A DNA stretch of 57,230 nt from Spirogloea muscicola (taxonomy: Eukaryota; Streptophyta; Zygnematophyceae; Spirogloeales; Spirogloeaceae): assembly GCA_009602725.1 (NCBI GenBank), contig WELB01000078.1:447680-504909 (forward strand), given 5' to 3'. How positions within the stretch are numbered: position 1 is the first letter of the stretch; every line of letters begins with the position of its first letter. A model generated the notes under the pieces. The model ran no database searches, was not told where the DNA came from, and worked only from the letters and a program-made list of their open reading frames with translations. Made by a program: the position numbers and the translations under genes. This document shows positions 1 to 15,345 of this stretch, piece after piece.

Positions 1-82
1 CGCCGCGGCCGCGGGGCCCGCGGCGGCGCACGCCATGGCGGGCCGAGGGGGCCTTGGGGCCAGGCCCGCGCCGCCGCTGCCA

Positions 83-400
83 CTAGATGGGCCTGCTACC
101 GTCTGCGGTGTCGCTGGACGGCCGTCGCAGGTGTAAGCAGTGAGCTTCTCCCAAAGGGGCGGACGGCTGTGACGAGCTATTAAGGACTCCGGGACGTCGG
201 GCCCACGTCTCGGAGTACCGCCGCTGGGCACGCTCCAGCTCGGCTCTTCTCCGGACGTCATCCGCTTCCTCCTCCCAGATGGTGGCGGCCCACGCCGCGC
301 ACACTGCGCCTCGTCTCGCGCGCGGCTTGGCCATCACCGCCAAGGGCGGCAACGGCGGCGGCGGCGGCCGCCGCGGCGCTGGCGGCGGCAAAGGCTCCAC
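83..400 (-). CDS. Possible exon of an unknown minus-strand gene
   Basis: I do not recognise this protein. The minus strand has an open frame of up to about 105 codons ending at 83. After a proline-rich start it reads a charged helical stretch (AAWAATIWEEEADDVRRRAE) that looks more protein-like than the surrounding GCG/CGG triplet runs, which open frames by composition alone. If real, it is probably the first exon of a gene running left out of the window and divergent from the gene at 816. It could also be only GC-rich promoter DNA. Confidence is low because no partner exon is visible. Confidence 0.25.
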   Translation of the reverse strand: MEPLPPPAPRRPPPPPLPPLAVMAKPRARRGAVCAAWAATIWEEEADDVRRRAELERAQRRYSETWARRPGVLNSSSQPSAPLGEAHCLHLRRPSSDTADGSRPI

Positions 401-713
401 GGAGCGGCTGCTCCTCGCCGGCCGAGCCCCCGCCGCTGTTGCAGGCGCAGGACTCTGCTGGCGACCGGCGCAGGCCAGCAGGGCCGTGGCTTCGGGGCGG
501 CGCGGCGGCGGCCCTTGCTGAGCAGTAGAAGGGAACCAGCTGCTGCAGCCGCCGTGGCGTCGTCGGAGGCGGCGGGGCCAGCGGCGGCGGCGGTGGCGGC
601 GGCTGAAGCAGGGCCAGCGCCGGAGGCGGCGGGCGGCGGCGCCGAGGAAGAGGACGGCGGCTGGGAGACCGGTGCGGCCACACCTCCAGCGCTGCGTAGC
701 CTTTCCTAAGTCC

Positions 714-774
714 CAAACCCCTAAACCTGAACCCCTAAACGTTCACCCTAAACCCCTAAACCCTAAACCCTAAC
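714..774. repeat. CCCTAAA repeats (interstitial telomere-like or telo-box cluster)
   Basis: About eight imperfect CCCTAAA/CCCCTAAA units lie between the GC-rich block on the left and the ATG at 816. TTTAGGG is the plant-type telomere repeat, also used by many green algae. In plants AAACCCTA (telo-box) is a promoter element as well. Position directly upstream of a candidate gene fits the promoter reading; the degenerate tandem form fits an interstitial telomere relic. Confidence 0.6.
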
Positions 775-815
775 GGATTTATTTCCCATCTGGTGCTGCT
801 CCCCCCCCCCACGCC

Positions 816-1557
816 ATGATGCGCAGCAGGGCTGACCCCGTCGACTTGCCCGGCTTGCCTGGCGCAGCGTGGGCCCAGAGCCTCGACTCGCTGGGTCCCG
901 CGGCGCTGCCGCCCGCGTTCGAGTCCGGCGGCGGCCGCGTGCGGCAGCGCGGCCGGGGGGCCTTCACATATGGCTGGCCCGGAGAGGCCACCGGAGACAG
1001 TGGAGCGGCCAGCCTCCGGATGGCCCGGGTGGAGGCAGAGGACGCGGCGGCGGCGGCGACGGAGGGTCTTGCCACTGGAGACGAGCTTCGGGGCGCTGCC
1101 TGGGGACAGCCGTCTTCGCCAACTCACAAGCAGGGCGAAGGAGGCCCCTCGACACAAGGTAGCTTATGGAGCAAGCACTGCCAAAGCGGAGTGCTTCTTG
1201 ATGCTGTGACCTGCAGTTAGCCCAGGCAGTAGCAAGTTGGGCAAATGGTTTTGCACTCTGCCTCTGAAGCAATGGCTTCAGCAAGCTTCATAGCGAGGGA
1301 CCCAGTCAGCCTGCTGAGAGGCACTAAGTGACTTGCTTGCATGCGCTCCAGATTGGCAGCCAGCTGTTCCTCGGCAGGCCACGTCCGCAACCGTGGCAGC
1401 CCGCCTCATTACACGCGCGCTGGACGACCAGGAGGCGATCAGGAAGATTCGTCGAGCGACAGCTAGTGCTGGAGACCAGCACACCGCCGCGGCCGCACGC
1501 AAGCTGCGGCTGCAGGTCCGGCACCAGCTCAAGGAGGAGGCCTGGGGCGGGGACTGA
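816..1557 (+). CDS. Small two-exon hypothetical protein (182 aa)
   Basis: Unrecognised. Exons 816-1158 and 1352-1557 join in phase 1 across an intron with GTAGCT at the donor and a pyrimidine-rich CTCCAG acceptor, giving 549 nt with a single stop. The N-terminal half is low-complexity (Pro/Gly/Ala, then MARVEAEDAAAAATEGL). The C-terminal half is a basic helical segment (ITRALDDQEAIRKIRR ... LRLQVRHQLKEEAW). No signal peptide or membrane segment is seen. A different frame starting at 970 can also be spliced to the second exon with an acceptor at 1359, so the N-terminus is not certain. The upstream CCCTAAA cluster may be its promoter. Confidence 0.4.
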
Positions 1558-2706
1558 GTGGATCACCAGTGACATGCACGCACACCCCATAGTTGGTGTG
1601 TGTTATCTGCAATTGTAGTCCCATATGAAGTAAATTGGGCTTTGAGGGTCTACTTAGGCATGAGAGGGCTAGCTGGAGCTATTAAGTTTATAGAGTCGCA
1701 CTACGCTGACCTTGTCGCATTGCTCCTACCATTGGGCTCTATTTAAGGGGCTCTATGCATGAGGCGCTCCACTTGGAGGTGACTGCACCTTGTGGTAGAC
1801 CAATATGTACCTCTGTCGGCTATGCATGTGCTCACTCGGGGATATTAGTGTCCCCCTTAGCCAGCTCATTACCCAGTTTAACAGGTCATTTGTAAGGCTT
1901 GACTTGGCCTCCCTTTCAATTTCATGCGCACCGCGCGCCTTCTCTCTGTGGTTCCGACTATGTAATCCAGACATCCGTCTGTGTCTGGGGCGCTTTGGGC
2001 ATGTATTCATCCCCTCCTTAGCTATGCAGATTGCTCACTGTCTTAGTGAAGGCAACAAATAATGGAAAATCTTGTACTGATAAGTATCTTCACGATCTTC
2101 TCACAGGGATTTCAATTTGAGGTAGGCTCCTTTCTCTCCATTTATTTGTATTGAGTGGCTGAAACCTGCATATTAAGAGCTTGTCTAAAACGACAGCAGT
2201 CATGAGCATGGTGGACGGAGTCTCATGTCTTGCAGCTGGTGATGACACTGTGGCATCTCATCTGACAAGTATGCCAGTCATGAAAAATCTTTTGTTGACA
2301 ATCTCAGAGTTTGTATTTAAACAATACTGCGTCCTAGGTCAGATTCTATGCTCTGACTTGCAGTCAGTCTATGTACAATCCCATTTGATACACTGAACTG
2401 CTAGATTGAAGCCGATCATGCTGGGGGAAGCTTTGTCTTCCACAACAAGAAGGCCTTATCATCATGCGCCAACGGCCGCATTCGGAGAGCAAAGCGGTGG
2501 GGAAGGGGGGGTATCAAGTACTCCCTGTGGGTGGATGGCGTCCAGCTGTCATCCCCGCCCACTCCCATATGCTTGTGATCCAAGTGCACCTGCAAATGGT
2601 GCGCAACTTAACGTCATCAGCATCAAGCAAGTAGCACCTCACTTAGTGAACGCCCTCTGCGAAGTTGGGTAGCACAGATCGCCTGAAGCACTCCAGTTGC
2701 TCAGCT
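1558..2706. other. Gene-poor interval with one retroelement 3' fragment
   Basis: Apart from the repeat copy at about 1815-1945, no conserved protein, RNA gene or strong low-complexity structure is apparent. It probably holds the 3' UTRs of the plus-strand gene ending at 1557 and the minus-strand beta-galactosidase ending at 2707, which converge here. Confidence 0.4.
1815..1945 (+). mobile_element. Retroelement 3' fragment, type C
   Basis: The segment beginning CTATGCATGTGCTCACTCGG and continuing through GGGGATATTAGTGTCCCCC and CAATTTCATGCGCACCGCGC is closely repeated at 26380-26505 (plus) and in reverse at about 39483-39605. In the 26 kb copy it overlaps the end of an ORF reading SLYVLTRGYWCPP, so this is the 3' coding end and 3' UTR of the non-LTR family described at 10098-14370. 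Confidence 0.6.
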
Positions 2707-9626
<6,920 letters not shown>

Positions 9627-9867
9627 GGCCAGCGGGTCGTGCGCCGCCTCAGCACGCAATGCGATGGCCCTCGCGGCGCGTGCCGGCCGAGCAGCGGCGC
9701 GGCAGGCGCGCGCAGTGCCGCGGCCGGCGAGTGCAGCGGCGACAGCGGCGCGAGCTGCGGCATGTGCGGCGGCTACGCCCGGTCCTCAGACTTGCTGTCC
9801 CGCAGACCTGGTGGCCACTTACGCAGTCACTGTGTGCTTATCATAGCGCTTTTACTAACTTCTTAGC
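9627..9867. promoter_or_regulatory. GC-rich 5' region of the beta-galactosidase gene
   Basis: Very GC-rich DNA upstream of the ATG at 9626, as seen upstream of other genes in this window. No discrete promoter motif is recognised. Retroelement sequence begins at about 9868, so the promoter is short or overlaps the repeats. Confidence 0.3.
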
Positions 9868-10020
9868 GCTTTTTAGGCCGCCTCCGTCATTTGGCCCCTT
9901 TTCTCAATTCTTTTCGGGCTGGCGGCTTTTCACGGCCCTTGCCCCCATTGGGAGTGCCACTTCCCTTTTACTCAAGAGAAGCAAAGCAGCTACGCAGCAC
10001 TCAGTAACCGCCTGCTAAGC
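9868..10020. mobile_element. Two abutting retroelement 3' fragments in opposite orientation
   Basis: 9868-9970 (plus) is a type A 3' UTR: TTTGGCCCC, TTCTTTTCGGGCTGGC, a CACGGCCC arm, then TTGCCCCCATTGGGAGTGCC and a pyrimidine-rich end. 9975-10020 (minus) matches the 3' coding end of the full element: its complement of CAGTAACC..CTGCTAAGC corresponds to 10216-10260. Both are 5'-truncated scraps. Confidence 0.6.
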
Positions 10021-10025
10021 ATCGG

Positions 10026-10097
10026 TCGGTCCATGGCCCACGCCTTGCATCTGCGTGCTGGCCGTGCTCTCGCTACGGCCTCCGGCTTTCGTCAGGG
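10026..10097 (+). mobile_element. Left half of an interrupted type A retroelement copy
   Basis: Reads SMAHALHLRAGRALATASGF on the plus strand and differs by about one base over 70 from the uninterrupted copy at 47542. Homology stops exactly at TCAGGG (10092-10097) and resumes at 14371, on the far side of the minus-strand element. This is therefore the left flank of the insertion site. Confidence 0.8.
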
Positions 10098-10230
10098 AGA
10101 AGGGCTCGCCCATTGAGGATAGGGGCTGGAAAAAGCCAGCCCAGAAAAGAATGAACAAAGGACGAGAAGGGGCCAGGGGAAGTACGAAGAACAACAAGCA
10201 CAGAAAAGAAACGAAGCAGCTACGATGCAC

Positions 10231-13200
10231 TCAGTAACCCCTGCTAAGCAGCCTCAGGTCAGAGAGACTGGGTTCCTGGAAGCGGGTCCCCTGGCCAGAG
10301 CCAGAGGCAGCAGCGAGGGCTCTGCCTGTACGCAGGTGCAGCGCGCGGGCCATAGACCTCTGCAGCGAGACGGCCAAGCGCATGCGGTACACCTGCGCTA
10401 GCGACCCTGCTGCATGGGAGTCCACCGGCTCCCCATGGAAGCGGCGGATAATGGCGTGACGTGAGAGCTGGTTGAGCAGCTCGAGCCACCGAGCGCCCAG
10501 CGCCCCGTGCGTATCGATGGCAAGCGGGAAGAACTCGTCTTCCCGCGGGTGATCTGCGTATTTTAGCTCCTTGGCCCGAGCGGCGCAGGTTACCGCATAC
10601 CCAGCCTTGGTGGCACACTGGGTTGAGTGTGAGCGGTCATAGGAGTCAGTGGTCACCACGTCCAGGAGAAGACGTGGCCCGCCTGCTGGTGGGGTGGCCA
10701 CAAGGTCCACGCGACGAGCGTGGAGACCGTCGGCACGTTGCTGGAGCGGCATGACGGCAGAGTTCTCTGCTGCCACCGAGAAGCCAGCCTCCACAAGGAT
10801 GCCATGCATCGCATCCCGGAGATGGTCGTGGGCCGCTGTCCGCTCTCCGCCATGGGAACAGCGCAGAACATGAGCGGCCAGCTCCCCAGGCTCGGCCCCT
10901 CGCTCGCCGCATTCACACTGTTGCACACCCTGGAGACATGGCGGCGGCAGGCCCAGGAGCCGGTGGACGGCACTGCGGAACACCTCGTCCGGGAGTGTGA
11001 GGGCTTCATTGAGGGGGAGGGCCTGGAGCCACGCTACGGCCCCCGGGGAGGAGGCCGAGTGGAATTGAATCTCGCGCGCCCGCGCAGGTCGGCCTCCGGG
11101 AGCTGGAGCAAGGAGGTGGTGAAGGCTGCCTTGTCCATTGCGGCTGCGAAGCGCGCTTGGACGCGCAGGTCGGCGGTGTGCGCGAGGTGCGCAAAGGAGA
11201 CCGCCTGGCCCGCCAGGTCCGGGTGCACCGCGAGCAGCTCCTGGTGGGCGGAGCGTAGCGACGCCTGGAAAGGCAGCACACCCGTGTCTACCTCCACCAC
11301 CGCCTGCTCCAGCGCACGCTGGCCGTGGACCAAGAAACGCTGGGCCAAGGAGGCGGCTGTCTGCGCCCAGCTGCCGAGGTACGCTGCCCGGCAGGAACGG
11401 ACGAGCAGCGCAAGCCGAGACCGCCGTATCTGAGGGGTAGCGTCGCCTGATAAAGAGCGGCAGGCGACTGGGGGAAGCCCTGGTGGCGGACCAGGGCCGC
11501 CAGGCTCGTCACCATGCCTGCGTCGAAACCCGCGTACGCCGCCAGCGCCCCTGGGGACGGCGGGGTGGCCCGCGTCAGATACTGGGGTCGCTGCGCAATG
11601 GCCTTGGTCAACATGGCCAGAGCCAGCTGCATATCCTGCAGCTCGGGGAGCCGGGCCGCAGGCTGGAGGTGCTCCTCGAGACGGGCTCGCAGCTGCCCCT
11701 CCACGAAGGACGGCGCGCCGATGGGGACCCCCAGGAGGGTGAAGCCGTTTGCGGGAGTCAGGCATCCGGGCGGCAGCGCCGGGGTGGATGGGAGGCCGCA
11801 GGGGGACCAAGCCGCGCACTTCGACGCCCGGGTGGACAGGCCGAGGGTGGCCAGCTGCCGCTCGAAGGTGACGAAGGCCGCCGCCACGTCTTCCGGAGGG
11901 CCGACCATGGTGGTGTCGTCAGCGAAGGTGGGCAGTAGGACCCCTGGATGTGCCGCCGCGGTAGCCTGCAGAGCCCGGTGGTGAGCGAGCGCAAAGAAGA
12001 AGTCGGCGAGGGGGTCGCCTTGCCGCGTGCCCGCTTGGGACTGCAGGACCTCCACTTGGTCACCCCCTGTCCTCCAGAGGAGGTCGCTGGGCTGACCGTA
12101 CCCCAAGCGGAAAAAGGGTACCAGGGAGGGGAAGGCGGCCCGGAGCTCCTCCGCGATGCAGGCGCGCTCCACGGTGTTGAACGATTTTTTACGTCGACGG
12201 CCAGTACCAGCCACCCCGGGTGTTGGTCCAAGGTTGCACGGACCCCGTGGACCACGGCCTCGCCCCCACTCCGCAGCCCCGTGCCATATTGATGTGGCGC
12301 CAGGTGCACCTGCGCCGGCCCCGCATGCTGCTGCCAGAAAACGCGGCTCACCAGGCGGTAGAGGACCTCCCCAATGGCAATGGGCCTGACTCCCCCGCTC
12401 GGCTTGTCGAGGGCGAGCAGCGTGCTGGTGCACAGTACGCCGCGGATGCTGGCCGGCACATTGTCCTGGGCCAGATGCTGGCAGATCTGCAGCAGCGCGT
12501 TGAAGTCCGCAGCCTCTCCCTCGAGGAAGATCTCCCGCAGGTGCTCAGTAAGCATGCGGGAGGGGCCACCGGCGGCTGCGCGATGGCTGGTCTGCAGAGC
12601 CTTCTTGAGGGCGTTGGCATCCAAGACCACCTCCTCTGGTGGTGCGAAGGCGGCCAACCACGGTGGCAGGGGGGAGCTCGCCGGGGGGTGCAGGGAGTCC
12701 AGGGCCGCCCGAGTCGCCAGATTGGTCGGCGCCAGCATCGCATCGTCGAGGGCCTGCACAGCCCTGGAAAGCTCACCCGCGTGGCCGAAGCGGAGTGCCC
12801 GGCGGACGCTGGCGGCCCTGTCGGGCACTGCCCCTGTGCCCCCACGGTTGGCCGCAGCGGCTGCCACGGCGGAGTCATGACGCGCCAGAAGCTCCTCCAG
12901 TGCCCGCTCTCGAACAACTGGACGCGCTCCAGCAGGGGCTGCTGGCCCTGCATGCGGCTGTCGGGAGAGGCACGCCCGAGCAGCAGCCGGGGGAAGAGGA
13001 GGAATAACTTCCACGCCGCCTCGTCCCGGTGGTCCGCGACGAGCCGCTGCGTCACCGAGCGGAGTGCGCGGCGGAGGTGCGGGCGCACCCAGCGCGGAAC
13101 GTGGCGGAGGAGCGGCAGGGCCGCCTGGCGGTGAACTGCGGCCAGGTCGAGGCTAGCCAGCCACTGCCAGAGTTGAGGTGTGGGCGGGGACGACGCGGGA

Positions 13201-14225
13201 GGCCTGCCTGGTCTGCCCCGACGACCACCCGCTGCCGCTGCGCTCCGCGCCTGTGCTGCGCGGTTGTTACTGCACGTACAGGCTCGCTCGTGGTTGGCCC
13301 GGCCGGACCGCGAGGTGAAGGTCCTCTGGCAGTGCTTGCACAGCAGTGGTTCGGGCGAGTGAGGCGGGGGCGACGGCGGTGAAGCCGGCTCGCTCGGCGG
13401 GGTTGGAGGCGGCGGTGGCGGGGGCGGAGTCGATGGCGCCGACTGCGGAAGGCTGGGCGGTTCGAGAGGCGGGATGGCGGATGGTTGGGAAGGCGGCGTC
13501 GGGGGAGATGGGGGCGGTGGGGCCGACGGCGGCAGTGGTGGCGATGGCTCGGCGGGCGGTGGCGGCTGCGGCACCTCTGTCGCCGGAGAAGCACATTCAG
13601 GGACGTCAGGGCCGAGCACATGGGGCATGGTACGCTGAGGATGGAGGAGCGTTGTCACCTCGTGGGTCCCCTCACATCTCAGGGGTGGAGGCGATAACGC
13701 AGGTGCCCGACTCTTCTCTCGGGCGGGAGGCGATAGAGTAATGGCCTCCGTGGTATGCTCCGTGGTATGCGCCGCCTGGGTAGATGCCAGGGCCGGGGCG
13801 ATGGAGCTACAAGCCGCGACGGCCGCTGCGGGCGGCGTGCCGGTGGGGCTGGCATGCCCCTTGCAGTGTTTCCGGTGCAAAGAGACACCGCGGCGAGTTG
13901 CGGAATCCCGCGGACAAGTTGGGCACAGTACGCGCGCGGGCTCCGCAGGCGGGGGTGACGGCGGCGGAAGAGGTGGGGGGGGCGCTGATGGGGGCGATGG
14001 CGAGGGGAGGGGGAAAGGCGGGGGGGGCTGCGGTGGAGGTGGCGTGGTGACGGCGTCGAGGGCGGCGCGGAGGAGGAGCCGCTGCGCCCAAGCGACCTTG
14101 GACGGGGGATACTCGGGACTGCGGCTCCGCGGGCGGCGCCGAGGGCGCGCGGGTGGGGCGGCGGGGAGCAGAGCGGCGCTGGCGACGGCGGCGAAGGCGG
14201 CTGGCCCGGTCGCCGCGGACCCCAT
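10231..14225 (-). pseudogene. Frame-broken retrotransposon polyprotein: zinc fingers, RT, CCHC, nuclease-like
   Basis: N-terminus: Pro-rich linkers with two fingers, one CPTC..HRKH type (near 13900-13940) and one CKHC..HERAC type (near 13270-13345). RT follows: LLALDKPSGGVRPIAIGEV, HQYGTGLRSGGEAVVHG, QAGTRQGDPL, and the catalytic box FADD (about 11910). Thumb: PLRYGGLGLR. C-terminus: CECGERG...HVLRC (CCHC), then a restriction-like core (VDLVA ... LLLDVVTTD ... AKELKY) and the family terminal peptide SLSDLRLLSRGY. At least four frame changes interrupt it: near 12915, near 12186 (an A6 run just after VAVDVK), near 11395 and near 11045. A 4-N gap lies near the N-terminus. It cannot make a full protein as read, although single-base assembly errors could account for some breaks. 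Confidence 0.8.
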
Positions 14226-14235
14226 GGCGGGCGCC

Positions 14236-14239
14236 NNNN
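14236..14239. other. Assembly gap (NNNN)
   Basis: Four Ns lie between two nearly identical segments of about 40 bp (GGCTGGCCCGGTC.CCGCGG ... ATGGCGGGCGCC on each side), within the 5' part of the retroelement ORF. This looks like an unmerged overlap or a collapsed repeat rather than missing unique sequence. Confidence 0.7.
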
Positions 14240-14370
14240 GACGGCGGCTGGCCCGGTCACCGCGGACCCCATGGCGGGCGCCGCCGGCGGCGACGCCGGC
14301 GGCAGCCCGGGGTTTTGGAGGGGTGGCGGCGGCGGCGGCGGCGACGCTCGCGTAACGACTCAATGAATTG

Positions 14371-14583
14371 TCAGGGGGATAGTTTCCCGGCAGCTAGCCT
14401 GTCGGATGTGAGGCTACTCACTCGTAACTACCGAGTGGTCCATCCTCCCCCGTTCTGCTGTAGCCTCTTCAGGTCCCGCAGTCGCTGCTAGGCTCGTAGT
14501 CTGGCCCCTTCGAACCTTGTCAGTTATTTTCGGGCTGGCTTCTCACAGCCCTTGCCTCCATTGGAAGAGCCACTTCTTCTTCT
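14371..14583 (+). mobile_element. Right half of the interrupted type A retroelement copy
   Basis: Begins with the second TCAGGG, continues GGATAGTTTCCCGGCAGC and encodes AASLSDVRLLTRNY. It then runs through the type A 3' UTR, with hairpin arms GGGCTG (14532-14537) and CAGCCC (14546-14551), to GAGCCACTTCTTCTTCTT. It ends in a short TTC-type tandem tail rather than poly(A). Confidence 0.8.
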
Positions 14584-14585
14584 TG

Positions 14586-14667
14586 CTAAGCAGCCTCAGG
14601 TCAGAGAAGCTGGGCTCCGGGAAGCGGGTCCCCTGGCCAGAGCCAGAGGCGGCAGCGAGGGCTAGGC
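14586..14667 (-). mobile_element. Truncated 3' coding fragment of the family
   Basis: Close match to 10253-10320 (the end of the nuclease/C-terminal coding region, complement of GCTAAGCAGCCTCAGGTCAG). It abuts the TTC tail of the previous copy and has neither a 5' part nor its own 3' UTR, so it is a rearranged scrap. Confidence 0.6.
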
Positions 14668-14691
14668 AGAGAAGAAGAATGTGACTGCTGA

Positions 14692-14746
14692 TAAGCGAAG
14701 TGAGCTTTATCACTTCGCTTATTTAGACAAGCTCACTTGTCTAAAT
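14692..14746. repeat. Two consecutive perfect hairpins
   Basis: Inverted repeat 1: TAAGCGAAGTGA (14692-14703) with TCACTTCGCTTA (14710-14721), loop GCTTTA. Inverted repeat 2: ATTTAGACAAG (14721-14731) with CTTGTCTAAAT (14736-14746), loop CTCA. Both stems are perfect and share one base. They lie in repeat-derived DNA between the retroelement cluster and VPS25; function unknown. Confidence 0.8.
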
Positions 14747-14749
14747 AAA

Positions 14750-15010
14750 GGAATGAGCTCTTCCAAAGGGGGCGGGGGCTGCGAAAGAAAAGAAAACAGA
14801 TCTTCCAAATTGACAGCAGTGGCTGTGAGAACGGCTCTTCCTTGTCCGGACCTTGTCCATTCCTTGGGGCTGGCCTCTCACAGCCACCAGTCAATTGGGC
14901 CGCGCTTCTTCCAATGTATGGCAATGGCTGTGAGAAGCCAGCCCAATCGAATTTACAAAGGCCAAGTGAAAGGCCAGCTTAGAAAGAATGAACGTAAAGC
15001 CGAACGGCGC
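14750..15010. repeat. Retroelement tail-like sequence
   Basis: Contains several family motifs: a GGGGCTGGCCTCTCACAGCC hairpin near 14868, GGCTGTGAGAAGCCAGCCC (minus orientation) near 14930, and TTGTCCGGACCTTGTCC. An ORF reading across 14681-15127 is an accident of this repeat. Nothing else is recognised up to the VPS25 stop at 15346. Confidence 0.5.
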
Positions 15011-15345
15011 CAAAACCACACAGCAATGTATGCAATTTTAGACTTCGATGAAGCTGTCAGATTGCAAACGTCACAACTCACCTTCGGGAGCTTGGTGTGC
15101 TTTGTGCTGCATGGACACTGTCAGTGAATTAATTTAGGCCGATATTGCGGAGGCACTTGCTTGCTGCTTTACAGTTGGAAATTTTCAAGGTTATGATAAT
15201 GCTGTAAACTTTGGACCATGACCACCGGCAATGTGCTTACAGTGATCATGACGACCGAAGTCTGCAGCGGGCTTCTCTGAATTTGCAATAGAGAAGAAAA
15301 GGGAACACAAATGCAAAGGCATATCAGAGTAATCTTCCAGACACA

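Larger units (their letters stand above)
10098..14370 (-). mobile_element. Near full-length R2/CRE-like non-LTR retrotransposon, decayed
   Basis: About 4.27 kb on the minus strand, flanked by TCAGGG direct repeats (10092-10097 and 14371-14376). The host sequence at both junctions is one older copy of the same family, so both ends are defined. The 5' end starts CAATTCATTGAGTCG. The 3' end is ATGGGCGAGCCCTTCT, without a poly(A) tail. The 3' UTR carries a hairpin at 10123-10142 (GGGCTGG/CCAGCCC arms). The single protein-coding region is broken (separate entry). Domain order (N-terminal CCHH-type fingers, RT, CCHC, restriction-like nuclease) is that of the R2/NeSL/CRE group rather than APE-type LINEs. 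Confidence 0.8.

Noticed and set aside
11034-11819. Separate long minus-strand ORFs inside the retroelement (11034-11819, 11288-12433, 11758-13014, 12348-14363) as distinct genes
   Set aside because: Their conserved segments follow one another in RT order and switch frame at points of homology, so they are pieces of one broken polyprotein.
14681-15127. 148-codon ORF spanning the double hairpin
   Set aside because: It reads across hairpins and repeat tails in both orientations and contains no recognisable domain.
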